Numbered from the stretch's first letter, positions 35,602-48,701 are shown. The stretch is 64,000 bases of DNA from Parasponia andersonii (GCA_002914805.1 JXTB01000178.1:59809-123808); one strand, 5' to 3'. Notes: generated by a model from the letters alone, not told the origin. Numbers and translations are program-made.

Positions 35602-37236
35602 CATACGAATAAAATTTAGGAAAATATTTTCATAAAATCATTTTAAGAATACCAAATTTTATGAAATTTAGAGACATAGCAGAACTGGTCGTTTAACATT
35701 TCGGATCGTGATCTAACATAAGTTAACTCTTGCTCTAGAAAAGAATAATACCCAGATTCACTCCACAACTTTCTCATCTTTTTATCTATTCACAAAAGTC
35801 GTTTGATTGATCTAGTAGGTGGTCACTTTCTTGATTTCCAATAAAGAGAATTGTAGATGAACAAGAAGACAATAAAGAGATCCGTAAATGAACAAGAAGA
35901 CAACCTCGTCGAATTGATTTCTCCGGGATGGTTGAAACACTAAGGATAGTGAATTTCCTAGTGTTGGCCGATTTTTCTTGACTCTTCCTCTCTTTGTTTT
36001 CCATGTGACACTCTCATGTAAGGAGTGTTTCATGTGTAGCTCATGTAATGTGTAGTTAGAGAATATTTCTCTTAACTATAGAGAGATTAGAAAACTCTAA
36101 TAAGCTTATTGGGCTTGTTGAGCTCAAATTAGGCTTTAATTTGAGCAAGCTAGGGGACCAGATAGATCTATAACACCCAAGCTCTAATACACCATATACC
36201 CATAATCATAATTAACTTGTAATTATGATTAGGTCTTGTCTATTAATATTGAGGCATACCACTATAGGCCCAATATTGAACTCTTGGACTAAATATCATT
36301 TAGTTTCTGTAAAATTTATGATCAAATAATTAGCTCGATCTATTTAGTATATGTTATACCTGTAGATGTACCCCCAATGCAATGCCATACTGACAGGGTG
36401 AAATTAGCATATTTTCCCTGTAGTATATATTTAATTTTGAGTTACCATTTTTAATCTAATGGATAATAGTTGACTACGGTATTTGTATCTACTTATATTA
36501 ACATAGTCAAATTCACATATTGAACACCGGGGTCCTAGTTTATATTATCCAAGTACTTGAAAAAATTCGAAGTGATATCATATGCATGGCATCCATCATG
36601 AAAAATATTCTACACATTTCATACACCTTTTCTCTGAAGATACCAGAGTTCGAACCATAAATCAGAACTAGTCCTTAATTAAATCAAAAAGACAAAACAT
36701 ACAAAAGTAAGTTCGTTAATCACTAGAATTAAGGTGTTCTACAATAGTACTAGAGTAGTGAAATTAGAAATTGAAGTTATGATACTTAACCTTAAATTCT
36801 AATTCACTCATTTCTGTTTGATGCTATTATAACTTTCTTATAACATACTAGTATTCCTATCAGAAGACTCACTTCGATAATTAGAGATTTCATTGGTCAA
36901 ATAGATAATACTACATTCTATGGCATAGTAAAGTATTCCGTCTTCAATATACAGAATACGAACAATTGAATTTAGACATAACAAAATAAAGAATATAATG
37001 TATCCCACATATGAACTCATCATACGAATAATTGTTTAATACTCATTATATATCTCAGAATATTTAGATATTTGCATAAGATAGACATACACATTACATG
37101 TATATCAATGGAATATAGATGAAATAGAAATTCATAATGTGGAATTTATTATCAATAAATAGATAAAAAATAATCTAATAATAAATTTTTTATAATGTCA
37201 AAATAATAAACTCATTTATAGAACATTATTCTAACA
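35602..37236 (-). repeat. 5' LTR of the minus-strand Copia
   Basis: About 1635 bases pairing with 12496-14030. The outer end on the minus strand is TGTTAGAATAATG. It directly abuts the resumed MULE repeat at 37237. It carries about 60 bases near 36100-36165 not seen in the other LTR. Confidence 0.85.
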
Positions 37237-39943
37237 ACTTTACCATCCATGATCTTCAATGCCTGCAAAATATGTGGGGGAAATAGTATTTACTACTGCA
37301 AGTAGTGGTTATGGTTACCTTATAATTCCAGGCTCTTCAATGACTGCAAAACCTGGTGGTGATATAGTTGTAGATACTACAAGCGATATTTTGGAATATG
37401 AGTCAACTAACTTTGGTGAAGATGATGAGTTGTCAAACTATATTGAAGCTACTAATCAATTTTTAGCTTATATGTTTGACTATTCAAAAGTAGAAGAAGG
37501 AAAAAATATTGAAGAAACAAAATCTAAAGTGATCACAGATAAAAATACAATAGTTGTTGAAGAAGGACAAGTCTACAAGAACAAATAATTGCTAAAATTT
37601 TTGATGAGCTTATATTCATTGAAAGAGCATTTTTAGTATAAAGCGCTTCACTCATGGCCCAAGGAGTTTGTGCTTGGTTGCGTGGATCCAAATCTTAAAT
37701 GGTATTTCCAATCTTCAAAGAATGTGACTACTAATCTATTCATTGTGAGAAATTTCTATAATATTCATACATGCTCATTGAATATAATGACAGGAGACTA
37801 TCAACAAGCTAGTAGTAGTGTAGTTTGGGACTGCATAAAGAAGAAACACTTGTGTACAAAAATGATTTATACACCAAATGACATAATACGAGACATGATA
37901 GATGATTATGGTGTATCTATGAGCTTTGAAAAGGCTTGGAGATCATGTGAAAAGGCACTTGAAATGGTGAGAAAGAATCTAGAAAAGTCTTATCAAGAAC
38001 TACTCAGATATCTATTTTGGTTAAAGACCATGAATCCAGAATCCTTGGCTAAGTTAGGGACAACCAATGAAGGTTACTTCAAGTATCTATTTATTATTCT
38101 AGAAACATCAATAATAGGATGGGAACATTGTAAAACAATCTTTATTATGGATGGCACTTTTCTAAGGAACTCATTTGACAAGACACTACTATTTGCTCGT
38201 ACTAAAGATACAAATGAAAATATTTTCCCACTTACTTTTCGAGTTGCTAATTCTGAAAAAAAAATGCATCATAGATATGATTTTTTACAAAGTTAAGAGA
38301 TGCTTATAAAACTCGTAAAAATTTGGCTATCATATCCAATTGGCATGATAGTATAGCAAAGGCAATCAAAATTGTGTATCCAAATTCTACTCATGGCTTA
38401 TGTATATTTCACTTGTTGAATAACTTAAAGCTAAAATTCAAGAGAAAAGAAAGACTAATCAAAGAACCTTTCAATAAAGCTAGAATTGCCTACACTATTC
38501 AAGCGTTTGAATACTTCATAGATGAATTAGATAAGGTTGATAATCGAATCAGACCTTACCTGATTGAAGTAGGGTTTGAAAGATGGGCAAGAGTATTTTC
38601 TTGCAATATCAGGTATTCTATAATGACTTCTAACATAACTAAGTCTATGAACTTTGCAAATAATACAGCTAGAGGATTACTAGTAACCACTTTGGTAGAG
38701 GGCCTAAGAAGTTTAATATAAAGATTTTTTTGGGAACATAGAAATGAAGCTCAAGCAACAATCATAAAACTGGCTACAAAACTAGATCAAGTATTGAGGA
38801 CAAATTATATTACATCTTCAAAAATTAAGTTATGTCTATGAACTACTAATCTAGCTACCTTTTGAAAATTTAAATACTGATGAATTAAGAATTTTATCTC
38901 TAGGTAACCTTTATGGTTACTACTAGTATCCTAAACATATAAAGTATCTTTTATTATTTGTTTGAAAAAATAAGACAATAGTATCCAACAAGAATATTTG
39001 CAGACAATAAAATCTCATTTTTATGTTTTGAAGTTACTGATCAAGAAGTATCTAGATGAGCTGCTATGAGTTTCAAAAAATGTTGAAATGCTAGTAACTT
39101 AACAGGATACTCAGAGTTACTGAATAACTATGAAAACGTAAACTTAATTTTGAATCAGTATTTGAATATTCAAATCCTAGTTAAATTAAACTCATGCCCT
39201 CTAATATCTTGTGTGGATAGCTTAGTTATATGTATCCATAAATCTATAGATAGATACATAGGGTAACTATTCTGGTTACTACTAGTCATCGAAGCATAAA
39301 TAGCATTTTCAATATTTAAATAAAATAACAAAATATACTCAGTGAGCCTAATTGTTCATTCATCTATTAAATTGAATGATAGAAAGTAACTAAATGAGAT
39401 ACTTTAAGTTCTTTAAGTTTTTAAGTATGTTTAGATACTAATAACTTACTACAGTATTATAAGTATAATTTTCTTTGGAAAATATTCTAAAATATTTTCT
39501 TCATACGAATTTCAAGTGCATCTAGAAAACCAAATAATATTCAATATTCTTGATGAGACTGAATCATTCATAGTGAATATGCAAGACAAGAAATACAGTT
39601 CTAAGCGTTTTGATATGGATGAAATGCCTTGCTCATATATAGTGGCTACAATTAGGCACCGCCATCTGAATTGCTATAACTATTGCTCAAAATACTACTT
39701 CAAGGACACAATGCTTGCTACATATAATAGGGTAAACTATCTGCTTGGTAGTCCAATCACATAAGAAATATCAGAGGAAGTCAAGATGAGAATAGTGAAA
39801 GCACCAGAAGGAAAACGCAAATCAAAAAGACCTAAACAAAAAAGAATAAAGTCGAAGGGGTAAAAGAAGCTCCAAAACAAGTGTAGGAGGTGTAAGCAAT
39901 TAGACCGTAATAGAAAGACATGCAAAAATCCTCATATTTTGTA
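37237..39943 (+). pseudogene. Ulp1-type MULE transposase, main part (piece 2 of 2)
   Basis: After two N-terminal 27-residue repeat modules the sequence codes a MuDR-type DNA-binding region (FYNIHTCSLNIMTGDYQQAS near 37750-37815) and the MULE transposase domain. The first catalytic Asp is present (IFIMDGTFL near 38140). The second is Asn (ISNWHDS, codon 38338-38340, normally SDRH). The Glu position is Lys (TSNITKSMN, codon 38641-38643, normally ESMN). The SWIM finger near 39600-39650 keeps PCSYIVATIRHRHLNCYNYC but has lost its CxC. A final knuckle CRRCKQLDRNRKTC near 39880-39925 has Arg for His. Stops at 37586, 38294 and 38719 and a non-coding stretch 38720-39500 complete the decay. Dead transposase. 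Confidence 0.85.
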
Positions 39944-42900
39944 AGAAAAAGTATAAAAAAAAAAGTAGATAAAGTGGTTACTTATGGTAACTAATCCGAA
40001 AAGACAAAGCAACAATAATTGAATCTCATATATTTATTAAATTCATTGTTTTTGTAAAAATTTGTATCCTTTTGAGGAAGTTAGATATAATTTGAATAAG
40101 AAACATAGAAATTGATGAAGGGGAATTAATTTTTCTCCAAATATTTTTTTTATTTTTAAATGAGTAACAAATCATGATACCCAAGGTATTTTTCATAGAT
40201 TCAATTTGTGATATTCATTATATCCATTATATTATTAACTAAAAAATATAAAATACAAAAAAAGGTAGCCTTACAAGTTACTATAAGCTATAAAAAGGAA
40301 AAAAAAAATCTTATGGAATTATTTTTGTAACTTTTAAGAAAGGTAACCAGACAAGTTACCTTAAGTAACCATCTATATAAAATTGTATTATTATCTACCT
40401 GCCATAATATCTAATACATAAATATAGTATCAAATAGAAATACCCATCAGAACAAAATTTGGTAAGCAGCTAGAAATATCATTGGGATACTATAACAGGC
40501 AAATAAATTCAAATACAAAACTATGTTAAGAAAGAGAAATGAAATGCAAACATAAAGTTTGATAACTATTAGAAGAAATTGACATGTTCAATTATATCCA
40601 AAATTCAAAAAAAAATGTATTGCCTATTCATTAATTCATCTGTTCTTCTTTTGCTTTAGCCTCCTGCCCAATCCTTCATATTCAGACTCATAATTTTTCA
40701 ATTGCTTCTTCAAAGTATGATGATAAAGTTCAACAAAAATCTTGTTCCGGTACCAATCAATATCCAAATCATGAAGAATTTTATGAATTATCCCGCGGAT
40801 AAAAAACATTATAAAAACAATAAGGAAAATGCCACGGTCACTGAAAAAAAAAAAGACTAAAATCAGTAAAATAAAATTAGTAGCAATGGAACAAAAGCTT
40901 AAGAAAAAATAAATAAATCAAAGATAGATAATTACCAAAGTATTTACTTTGGAAGGTCAAAAACCAAAATAACTTTAAAAGGATCAGTGGGCTACTTATC
41001 TTTATAATTCCCAGAACAAAAGTCAAAATCCTTCCTATTATCAAAAAATCTAACTAAGGTCAAAATATATAGCAACAATACTGAATAAAGTTTCATTTCT
41101 TCATAAGATTTTTTATCATAGATCTTGGACCTAAGAGAAATATACACAAATATTGTCCTAGATTTTATATCAAAATGGCCTAAAATCCAGTATTTTTTAG
41201 CTTTCATAAATATAGGCATCAAAAGATGGTCCACGTCTGCCCAAGGTATACTACAATGTATACAACATCCTAAAAATATTCAATAAGTTCGTCCATATTG
41301 ATCATTGAAGTGTCACCACCATTTTTTTTTTGAAATATATCATATAAGCATCATAAGTTTTGATTAAAAGAAGAATCAGCAGTCATCACCTTCAGCTTAA
41401 TTTTACAACTATATTTGATTTCCTTCCTCAGGTAATAAAAGCAAATATCAATATGCTGCTAGAAAATAGACACAAGAAGGAAAAAAATGAATAAGAACAA
41501 ATGAACTCTGATGTAATAGGAAAACAATACAAAAAATATAAACTACATATACTAGATCTAAGACATTCACTATTATACAAGAACTAAAACCACTATATCT
41601 TATTGCTAATCAATCAATGGCAAAATCAAATGGTATCTCAAGTAAATTAGCATCATTTGTAAACATCTTCCTTGTACATAAAAAATAACAATAAGAAAAA
41701 TAAATAGTATGGTTACCAAAAGTAACCAGTGCAAGAAATATGATAAAATTAATGGGAACAAGTATAAAAAAAATTATTGCTTGTTGTCTGGTTTAAAGCC
41801 CTTTTCAAACCAACCATTGAACTTAGTATCCATATTGGAACCAACTTCAGCTAATAAATCTGTCTTGAAAAGATATAAGCCTTTCACTTTCCTTTCGACA
41901 TCACATTTTTTCTTTAGCTCTTTAATAGGTTCAAAAGACCCAAAAACACTAATGTATGTTGATTTCAATTAAGTACCGGTTTTTGGTTCATGTTTTGAAA
42001 CTGCCAAGATAAATTCAACAAGCTTGCATTCTAAACCAAATCCAATATAAGGAACAATTGCCTTGGACTCATCTTGAAAAATAGTAATAATAATAATAAT
42101 AATAAATACAAGTAACCTTTGAAGATTCTCAAAGTAACTCGACTATAAACTGAGTATCATGAAACATTTACCATATTCTTAGTCACATAAGCACTTCTAA
42201 CAACATCATCAATGGTGTCCGAGTCCAGACTATCAATAAAATTAACACATGATTTCATCTCAATATCTTGATGTTTTCATCCTTGCTAACCTAAATATTC
42301 TCATTCACTTTATCAACATGAACTCGACTTTCAAACTATATACAATGTTGGCTAGCATTATCCTGGAAAAAGAAAAGCAGAGTGAACTAAATAAATTAAA
42401 AAAAAAAAAGGGTTATGTACAGGTAACCTGATACGTTACCTAAGGTATCACAATATAACAAGTAACTTATCTAGTTACTTGTAGTAACCAGCAATTTTCA
42501 TGAGATAAAAAAGAGCAGAAAGATTCAAAATACTAGCAAATTACCTACTGCTCAACTATATGCCTATCTTCTGGTTGTTTAAACACTTCATTGTCAACAC
42601 AAACAAGCCAATTAGCCTAAAAAATAAAAGAAGTAACTATCAATATCAACAAAAAGTAACTTTGAATAAGTAAAAGAGACATACACTTAAGAAATAACAA
42701 CAAAGACTAATAATATCATTTGTGCATAGCCAAAGTATCACAAAGTAACCTATCTAGTTACTTATGGTAATTGTCTGATTACTAGTAGTAATTGATAGTT
42801 TCCAAAACACAAAACCAAAAAGCTTTCAAAATCATTGGAAATTACTTGCTTTTCATCATCATGCTCATAATCTGGATTTTTAACCTCTTCATTACTAGCA

Positions 42901-43410
42901 CTGACAGTATCAACCTAAAAAACAAAGAAACAACAATCAATATTTACAATAGTATAATAACAGAATAATTTAAGTATATAAACTACTCATACATACCACT
43001 GTTTCCTTTTCTTTATCATTAGTAGCTTCACCAACCACCATACCTCATCTGATTCTCAGGCAAGTCAAAAAGAATGTCACCAGGACTAGACTAAAAAGTA
43101 ACTATTTTTGGCTTAAATTTCAAAAAGAGATATCAAACCACAAAATTTTAAAGTAATATGATCTTTAATATCTTTTGGAAATGAATACATTTCTTTAAGA
43201 ATAGCATTCTAAGTCTCCTCAATCTTTTCAATCCTCTGCTTAAGCTCATTGATGGAGGATTTAAAAAACTCCTAAAAAAATATCACAATAAATATTATAT
43301 AAGATAAAAACTAAACCAGAATATAAAACTAAAAAAAAGACAAAAATTAACTTACTGTTTGACTCTTTTGTTGTGGCTTGGAAGTCGAAGTTTCTGTTAC
43401 TCAGGTAACT
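38900..43410. repeat. Dispersed GTAACC / GGTTAC motifs, often as dyads
   Basis: The six-base motif and its complement recur in facing pairs a few bases apart: 38903/38915, 39262/39274, 39976/39986, 40342/40355/40365, 41711/41722, 42112/42133, 42422/42435 with 42461-42488, 42725-42750 and 43398/43405. They fall in non-coding parts of the MULE and in introns of the Ulp1-like gene, not in the neighbouring elements. Confidence 0.65.
39944..40619. other. AT-rich spacer between the convergent MULE genes
   Basis: No gene. It holds several GTAACC-type motifs (40342-40370) and probable 3' ends of both MULE genes. Confidence 0.6.
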
Positions 43411-45060
43411 CGAACATAAAGATCCTCAAAATCATCATCATCTTAAATAATTTTCTCTGATTTATCTAGAGTCAACCCAACACTTAGCCTTTTCTTCTCC
43501 ACATCAGAGAGAGAAAACCCCTTAACATTTATCTGTAATAATAAAAAGTATAGATATTAAGATATGAAACATATAGTAAATAACATCCGTACTAGTAGCA
43601 TACTTGAAAACTACCTCCTTTGATTCAAAAACATTTGTCTCAAGACCTTCATAATGTGGTGAATGAGAAGACTTCCAATTAAGTTTACAAGGGTCATCAC
43701 AACCCATTAATTCACAAACATACTCATCCAAAGATGGAATACACTCATAAAACCATAATTGCAGAGCTAAGGGAAATTCATATAATTTGCAAGATTCTGT
43801 ACCTTTCTTGGAACCAATCACAACATTATTTTTCTCCTTGCCTCTTATTTCAGACCTCAAGTATTCAAAGGTAATATTCCACAACGCCTTCCCCTGAAGA
43901 TAATTGTTAAAATCTTTACTGTCGACCATTTGAAAATACACATCCTCAACCAACTTGTCCTTATGTTCTGTGAAAATGAAATTACTAATAAAATAAACTA
44001 AACCTATCTTCACATAATTCTCATCACTATCAAAGGTCATGCTAATAAAAATATCTTCCAATCTTTTCTTGGTAATTTTTTTCACCCCCAAAATACTTCT
44101 CTTTCAACCAAATACCATCAGATATAAACTTATTCTGATCAGTATCACCTACACACAGCAAAGCAGTAATGGCTTCAAACTCTTCAATGTTAAATCTAAG
44201 TTCATGCCATCCAATATCAAGCCACATTTGATTATTGTGAGTCTGGTAAACCTTACTCAACAAAATATAATGAACTAAATGTGGCTGAAATACCAAAGAA
44301 GGTACACTTAAAAAATGTCCAAAATAGATCTTCTAGAAAAGCTTTTTCTATGAATCAGTGAGCTTTTTTCCAATTTTCATGATAATAGAGTAAAAAAAAA
44401 ATTGATATTCACTTTTACGGTAAAATTGATTCACAAAATTCATTCTAAGATCCTGAATCTAAACCCTAAAACAAAGCCAAAAATGATACAATTAGTAGAA
44501 ATTAATATTATAAATAAAATAAGTATAATATTAAGAAAAGTTACCAATGTTAACTGACTCAAGTAAAAAGCAATACATATGGTCATCTAAAACAAAAATA
44601 GAGATCTAACTAGATGCTAGATCCATAGTAAACAAAAATCACTTTTATATGCAAAGAAAAAAACATAAATGAATGATAGAAATATATAAGATAGATAACT
44701 CTCAGTGCTAAACATAATGATAATGAAACATAGTTATTTTTGCACGCAAACAAGGATAGACAAAAGTAAAAATATCTAAACAGTAGCAAGGCTAATATGA
44801 AATTTAAAAATAAAGATATGAAAAGAAAAAAAGTGAATATATACAGATGGAATGTCATCTATGGAAGTTGAAGAAATTGCGAGAATCTTTCTTTTTTTGA
44901 CTATATTTTCTTTAGCAATTATCACCTTCTTCAACCTACCTTTCACATATTCTTTTCTACCGATTGTTGCGGATTTTGAAGTCGGCACAAGGGAATCTGA
45001 ACTAAAATGAAAAGTCACCATATTTAGATTCTTAGTGGTATACAAAAGAAACCCTAGAAA
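40620..45060 (-). pseudogene. DUF1985 / Ulp1-like cysteine protease gene carried by the MULE
   Basis: Read right to left. The N-terminal exon lies near 45018-44846 (MVTFHFSSDSLVPTSKSAT) and ends at a GT splice site. A DUF1985 domain (44296-43615) follows, with WLKEKYFGGEKN, RLEDIFISMTFDSDENYVK, ALQLWFYECIPSLDEYVCE and HYEGLETNVFESKEV, and a frameshift near 44080. Middle exons are separated by AT-rich introns (43400-42000). A Ulp1/C48 peptidase end lies at 41968-40640, with MPIFMKAKKYWILGHFDIKS near 41220-41160 and DRGIFLIVF near 40839. In Ulp1 proteases the triad is His-Asp-Cys. Here the residue before Trp is Tyr, the +17 position is Ile, and the Cys of DCG is Arg (CGT, 40836-40834). Such genes travel with KAONASHI-type plant MULEs. 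This copy is dead. Confidence 0.78.
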
Positions 45061-45143
45061 ACCTCAAAACCACAACTGAAACATGAAAATGGAAATGGAA
45101 AAATGAAGAGGATGAAGTTTAGAAAGAAAAGTTTAGAGAGTAT

Positions 45144-46116
45144 TGTTGGTGACGATTCTTACTAGTTGTCCACGTGTCTCTAAACTGTTGATACTGTATC
45201 CACCAACTATCCATATATCCTTGCTATCCTAGAGTGCTTTCGACTTCAGCTTAGGTCAGAGAGGCGGGGTTGTCACCTGCAAAGGCTCTCTGATGCATAA
45301 GTCTGATGTTTATCACTGAGATTAAGTAGTATAGATTAAGTTTTTCTTTTGCTTATCAATTTTCGTATATCTCTTTTTCGCTCTTTGTCATTGTGCATCC
45401 CTCTCTTAGAGATGCATGGCTCATATGTATATAGAGTCCTAGAACTGAGAGTTTTCTGACTCTCAATCCCAGGATCAAGCACCTTTTCCCATCATGACTT
45501 GCTCCAAAAATCACAGGCCGTGATTATTGTAATTTCCCTTGTATCGCCGTGACCTGCTTTCTGTTGTTCCCTATGGTTGGTCTTGTCGCGGACAAGACTC
45601 AGGCGAACTACTGTCCTATTGGGACGGTTTTCCCAATGCGCACTCCTGCTCAAGAGTGCATTAAATGCTATGTCTGGGCTTAAAGCAGTACTGCATCCTA
45701 TGGTCTACTAACGGAAGATCCTTGAGGCTCCTGAGCCCTAGCTGTCGAGATAAGAATTAGATTGGGCTGAACCTATCCAAGGTCTGGGATGGATTCGACT
45801 CTGGTCTCTGACGGCCCACAGGCCCATAAGGACTATACGCCTAATGCATATACCTATCCAAGATTGCATTAAATGCCTTGTCTGGGTCTAGAGTAGTGCG
45901 CTGCCTTTAATGATCTTTCCAGATGGTCTTCTGGTGGAAGACCCTCAAGGCTCCTGACCCCTAACTGTCGAGGTAAGAACTAGACTGGGCCGAACCCATC
46001 CAGGGTCTGGGATGGATTTGACCCTAGCCTTTGACAGTGCATGGGCCCATACGGCACCACACGCGACTCGTATGGCTTTTAAGCGATCATTCTGGACAAG
46101 TATCGGATGGTGTGCC
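45144..46116 (-). repeat. Left (3') LTR of the LARD-like Gypsy element
   Basis: Matches 48795-49712 from the first base. Inside, a block of roughly 215 bases is tandemly doubled: CTGTCGAG.TAAGAA.TAGA..GGGC..AACC.ATCCA at about 45742 and again at about 45967. The same doubling is present in the other LTR (about 49394 and 49560), so it belongs to the family. Confidence 0.8.
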
Positions 46117-46653
46117 CCCCCTATTTGATGGATTCGCATCTATCAAGTGGGAAAATCGTGCCTCTAGCCTATCCATTCGAAGACCTAGAGGTCGGCCGAA
46201 CTACCGACAAGAGAATGGCATCGTATATGATTCGGAGCTATTAGTGAATTCCCCCCAATTCTATGATTGACAAGATTAGCTCCGGAGATCGAGATGTGAG
46301 TTTTGGCTCGTCCAGCTTTGAGGATGTATAATTACTGTTATGACTTGTCTTAGCAGAATTTGATCCATGTGTATGGTTGGACTTCTCCGATGGGAATGCG
46401 CCAGGAATCAGCTCCAGGGATTGGTTGACTCCTGCTAGGATCCATCACTACAGAAGAAAAGGCCAGGGCTCGGATTTCACCGGGAGCGAATAGGCCGTTA
46501 TCACTCCAACGTGTCTTTGCAAGTCCGTCTAAGACCTGCTCCTCAGAGATAAAGATACTGGGTCCATGTCTCTGTCAACCACGCATTCCGTAATTCAAGC
46601 AATAATAAATAGAATTTGGTCTTAATTTCTGTCGTCATGTTTGGTCTTATCTG

Positions 46654-46875
46654 GGCCTACTTTCAACGGGTAGACACTGGCCCCGTTTACTTTTAGTCTA
46701 TGTGTAGCTAAGGTGCTCTCTGAGGGGGCGTCTACTTCTAATGGGTAGACCCCAACCCTACTCACCTTTGGCTTATGCATAGCTGAGGCGCTCCCTGGGG
46801 AGGGTCTACTTCTGCCGGGTAGACCCTTGCCCTGTTTACCTTTAGCTTGTGTGTGGCTAAGGTGTTCTCTGGGGG
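46654..46875. repeat. Minisatellite, about 74-bp unit, 3 copies
   Basis: Units begin near 46654, 46727 and 46801. Each has CTACTTCTAATGGGTAGACC-like text followed by TTTACCTTTAGCT and GCTCTCTGGGG. Confidence 0.85.
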
Positions 46876-46928
46876 TTGGTAGCAAGTTTTGTTGCGCGAT
46901 TTGATCCCCGTAGTACAATCCTTTCTTG

Positions 46929-47390
46929 AGGTCTACTGCCAAGCATCTTATTGCACAGCTCATCCCTCCTCGTACGTTTCCTCGGGCCACCGACAAGTAT
47001 TTTATTACATGATGTGATTCCCATAGTGTGATCTTTTTTGAGGTCTACTGCCAAGTATTTTATTGCACAGCTCATTTCTCTTCATACGTTTTCTCGGGCC
47101 ATCGGCAAGCATTTTATTACGCAATGTAATTCCCATGATACGATCTTTTTTTTTAGGGCTACTAGCAAGCATTTTATTGTACAACTCATTCCTCTTCGTA
47201 TATTTTCTTGGGCCATCGACAAGCATTTTATTGCTTGACGTGATTCCCATAGTACGATCTTTTTTAGGTCTACTGGCAAGTATTTTATTACACAGCTCAT
47301 TCCGCTTCGTATGTTTTCTCGGGCCATTAGCAAACATTTTATTGCGCAATGTAATTTCCATGGTACAATTTTTTTTGTGCGAATAGTTTT
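46929..47390. repeat. Minisatellite, about 112-bp unit, 4 copies
   Basis: Units begin near 46929, 47040, 47155 and 47267 with AGGTCTACTGCCAAGTATTT. Each is itself a near-doubling of a 55-bp half with CAAGCATTTTATTGC. A partial unit lies to the left (46880). False frames on both strands result. Confidence 0.87.
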
Positions 47391-47639
47391 GGGGGTCTGA
47401 CACTGGGGACAGACCCTTTTACAAAGTAATTAAATGGATAAGTCCGAGCAGCAAACATCTTGTTCTGTTTTGGAATTGGGCTGTTCTTTAAACATCTTCC
47501 TCCTATTGCCGCTTTCTTGACTAGTTTGGGTCAGGGCTCCCTGCTTAGGAGCTTATCCTTGGGCTACCGCAGGCCTCTTTACTCCTTGCATGACCGGGGT
47601 CTGAACCGGTGTTGTTGTTATCACAGTGGAGGCTGTGGG

Positions 47640-48701
47640 CACTTTTTAGTGGCTTTCTAGCACCCTAAATACCCCTTCTGACTTTGCCTGGACGTATGTC
47701 ATGTTATATGGTAGATTCAGGAACAGATGGTCCGACAGCATCGACCTTGGCTGTAGGCCCCTGATGAATGAGCTCACAACTTGGGCCGTGTTGGCGTTGT
47801 GCACTAAGGACATTACCTCTAAGAAATGCAACAAATATTCCCTTGGAGACTCATTCGCTTACTGCTCCAACCGATCTAGGTCTCGCATAGTTTTGTGCTG
47901 TTTCCGGATGTCTGCGTATTATTTTAAAATTTTTTTACAGAAATCTTCAAACCCGTTTATGGACTTCTTCGGGAGTTTCCTGACCTACAAAGGGCTGGCC
48001 CCACAAGGGTGGTGGAGAAGACCTTACAGGTCACAGCTCCGTCCCAGGTTTTCAGGGCCATCTTTTGTTGGAAATGGTATATGTGGTCGAAGGGGTCGGT
48101 CTTCCCCTCAAATGGTCTGAAAGTGGAGGTCATGAAGTCCTACGACTTGTGCTCCAGCTGGATCCAATCGGCGAAGTCTGTTCGGTTGATCCCACGTATA
48201 GTCTGTTCTGCCAGATCATCGGAGATCTGGCTGTGATGGGCTCCGAGCCTCTTACTTAGCTCTACCATCATCTTCTGTTTCCAATTAGGAAGTGCACCTT
48301 CCAGGCTCTCTTGGTGCCTTCTGTCCATAGCCGTTCTTGCCCGGAAAGGTCTTGCCTAGCTTTGTCGTTCCCCCTACTTCCGCGATCTGGACGGGGTGGG
48401 GACTTCTATTGGCGGTTGCTGACCCTTGGACTCCTGCGGGACCTCCTTATCGAATTCCTGCCTTTGCCTCCCTAGCTTCGCCTGCCAATAGCCCTTCAAG
48501 GTGGGCATTATCTCTATAGACCTCCGCAACTTCATCTTTTAAGCCCAAGACAGTCTTATGGGCCATCGCTGCCTTCCCATTTGCTTCTACCAAGGCGGCA
48601 AGCATTTGGTCTAGCTTTTGCTCCAGACTGGGTCATGCTTCCCGAGAGCTTCCTTCGGTGTCAGGATATGTGCTTCTTGTCATCATCCTTGAGGGTGCCA
48701 T
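47640..48701 (-). pseudogene. Gypsy gag remnant of the LARD-like element
   Basis: Starts at ATG 48701-48699 (MAPSRMMTRSTYPDTEG), with a coiled-coil-like LEQKLDQMLAALVEANGKAA stretch near 48630-48570. The retrotransposon-gag end (ANESPREYLLHF, then VVSSFIRGLQPRSML, 47860-47760) ends at a stop near 47646. Several stops and frameshifts lie between. No nucleocapsid knuckle or protease follows. Confidence 0.72.

Larger units (their letters stand above)
12496..37236 (-). mobile_element. Ty1/Copia retrotransposon on the minus strand, carrying two nested insertions
   Basis: On the minus strand the order is LTR (37236-35602), tRNA-iMet-like PBS, a leader of about 2.3 kb, gag (33317-32552, continued at 23360), protease and integrase (23240-21836, continued at 15800), RT and RNase H (to about 14045), polypurine tract (14042-14031) and LTR (14030-12496). 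Gag-protease-integrase-RT order defines Copia. The flanks are ACCTT (12491-12495) and ACTTT (37237-37241), a 5-bp duplication with one transition. It is inserted in the repeat region of a MULE transposase. Two younger elements sit inside (15801-21835 and 23361-32551). All coding parts are decayed. Confidence 0.88.

Noticed and set aside
47005..47403. 132-codon minus-strand frame and its plus-strand shadows
   Set aside because: Translation of the 112-bp minisatellite; no homology recognised.
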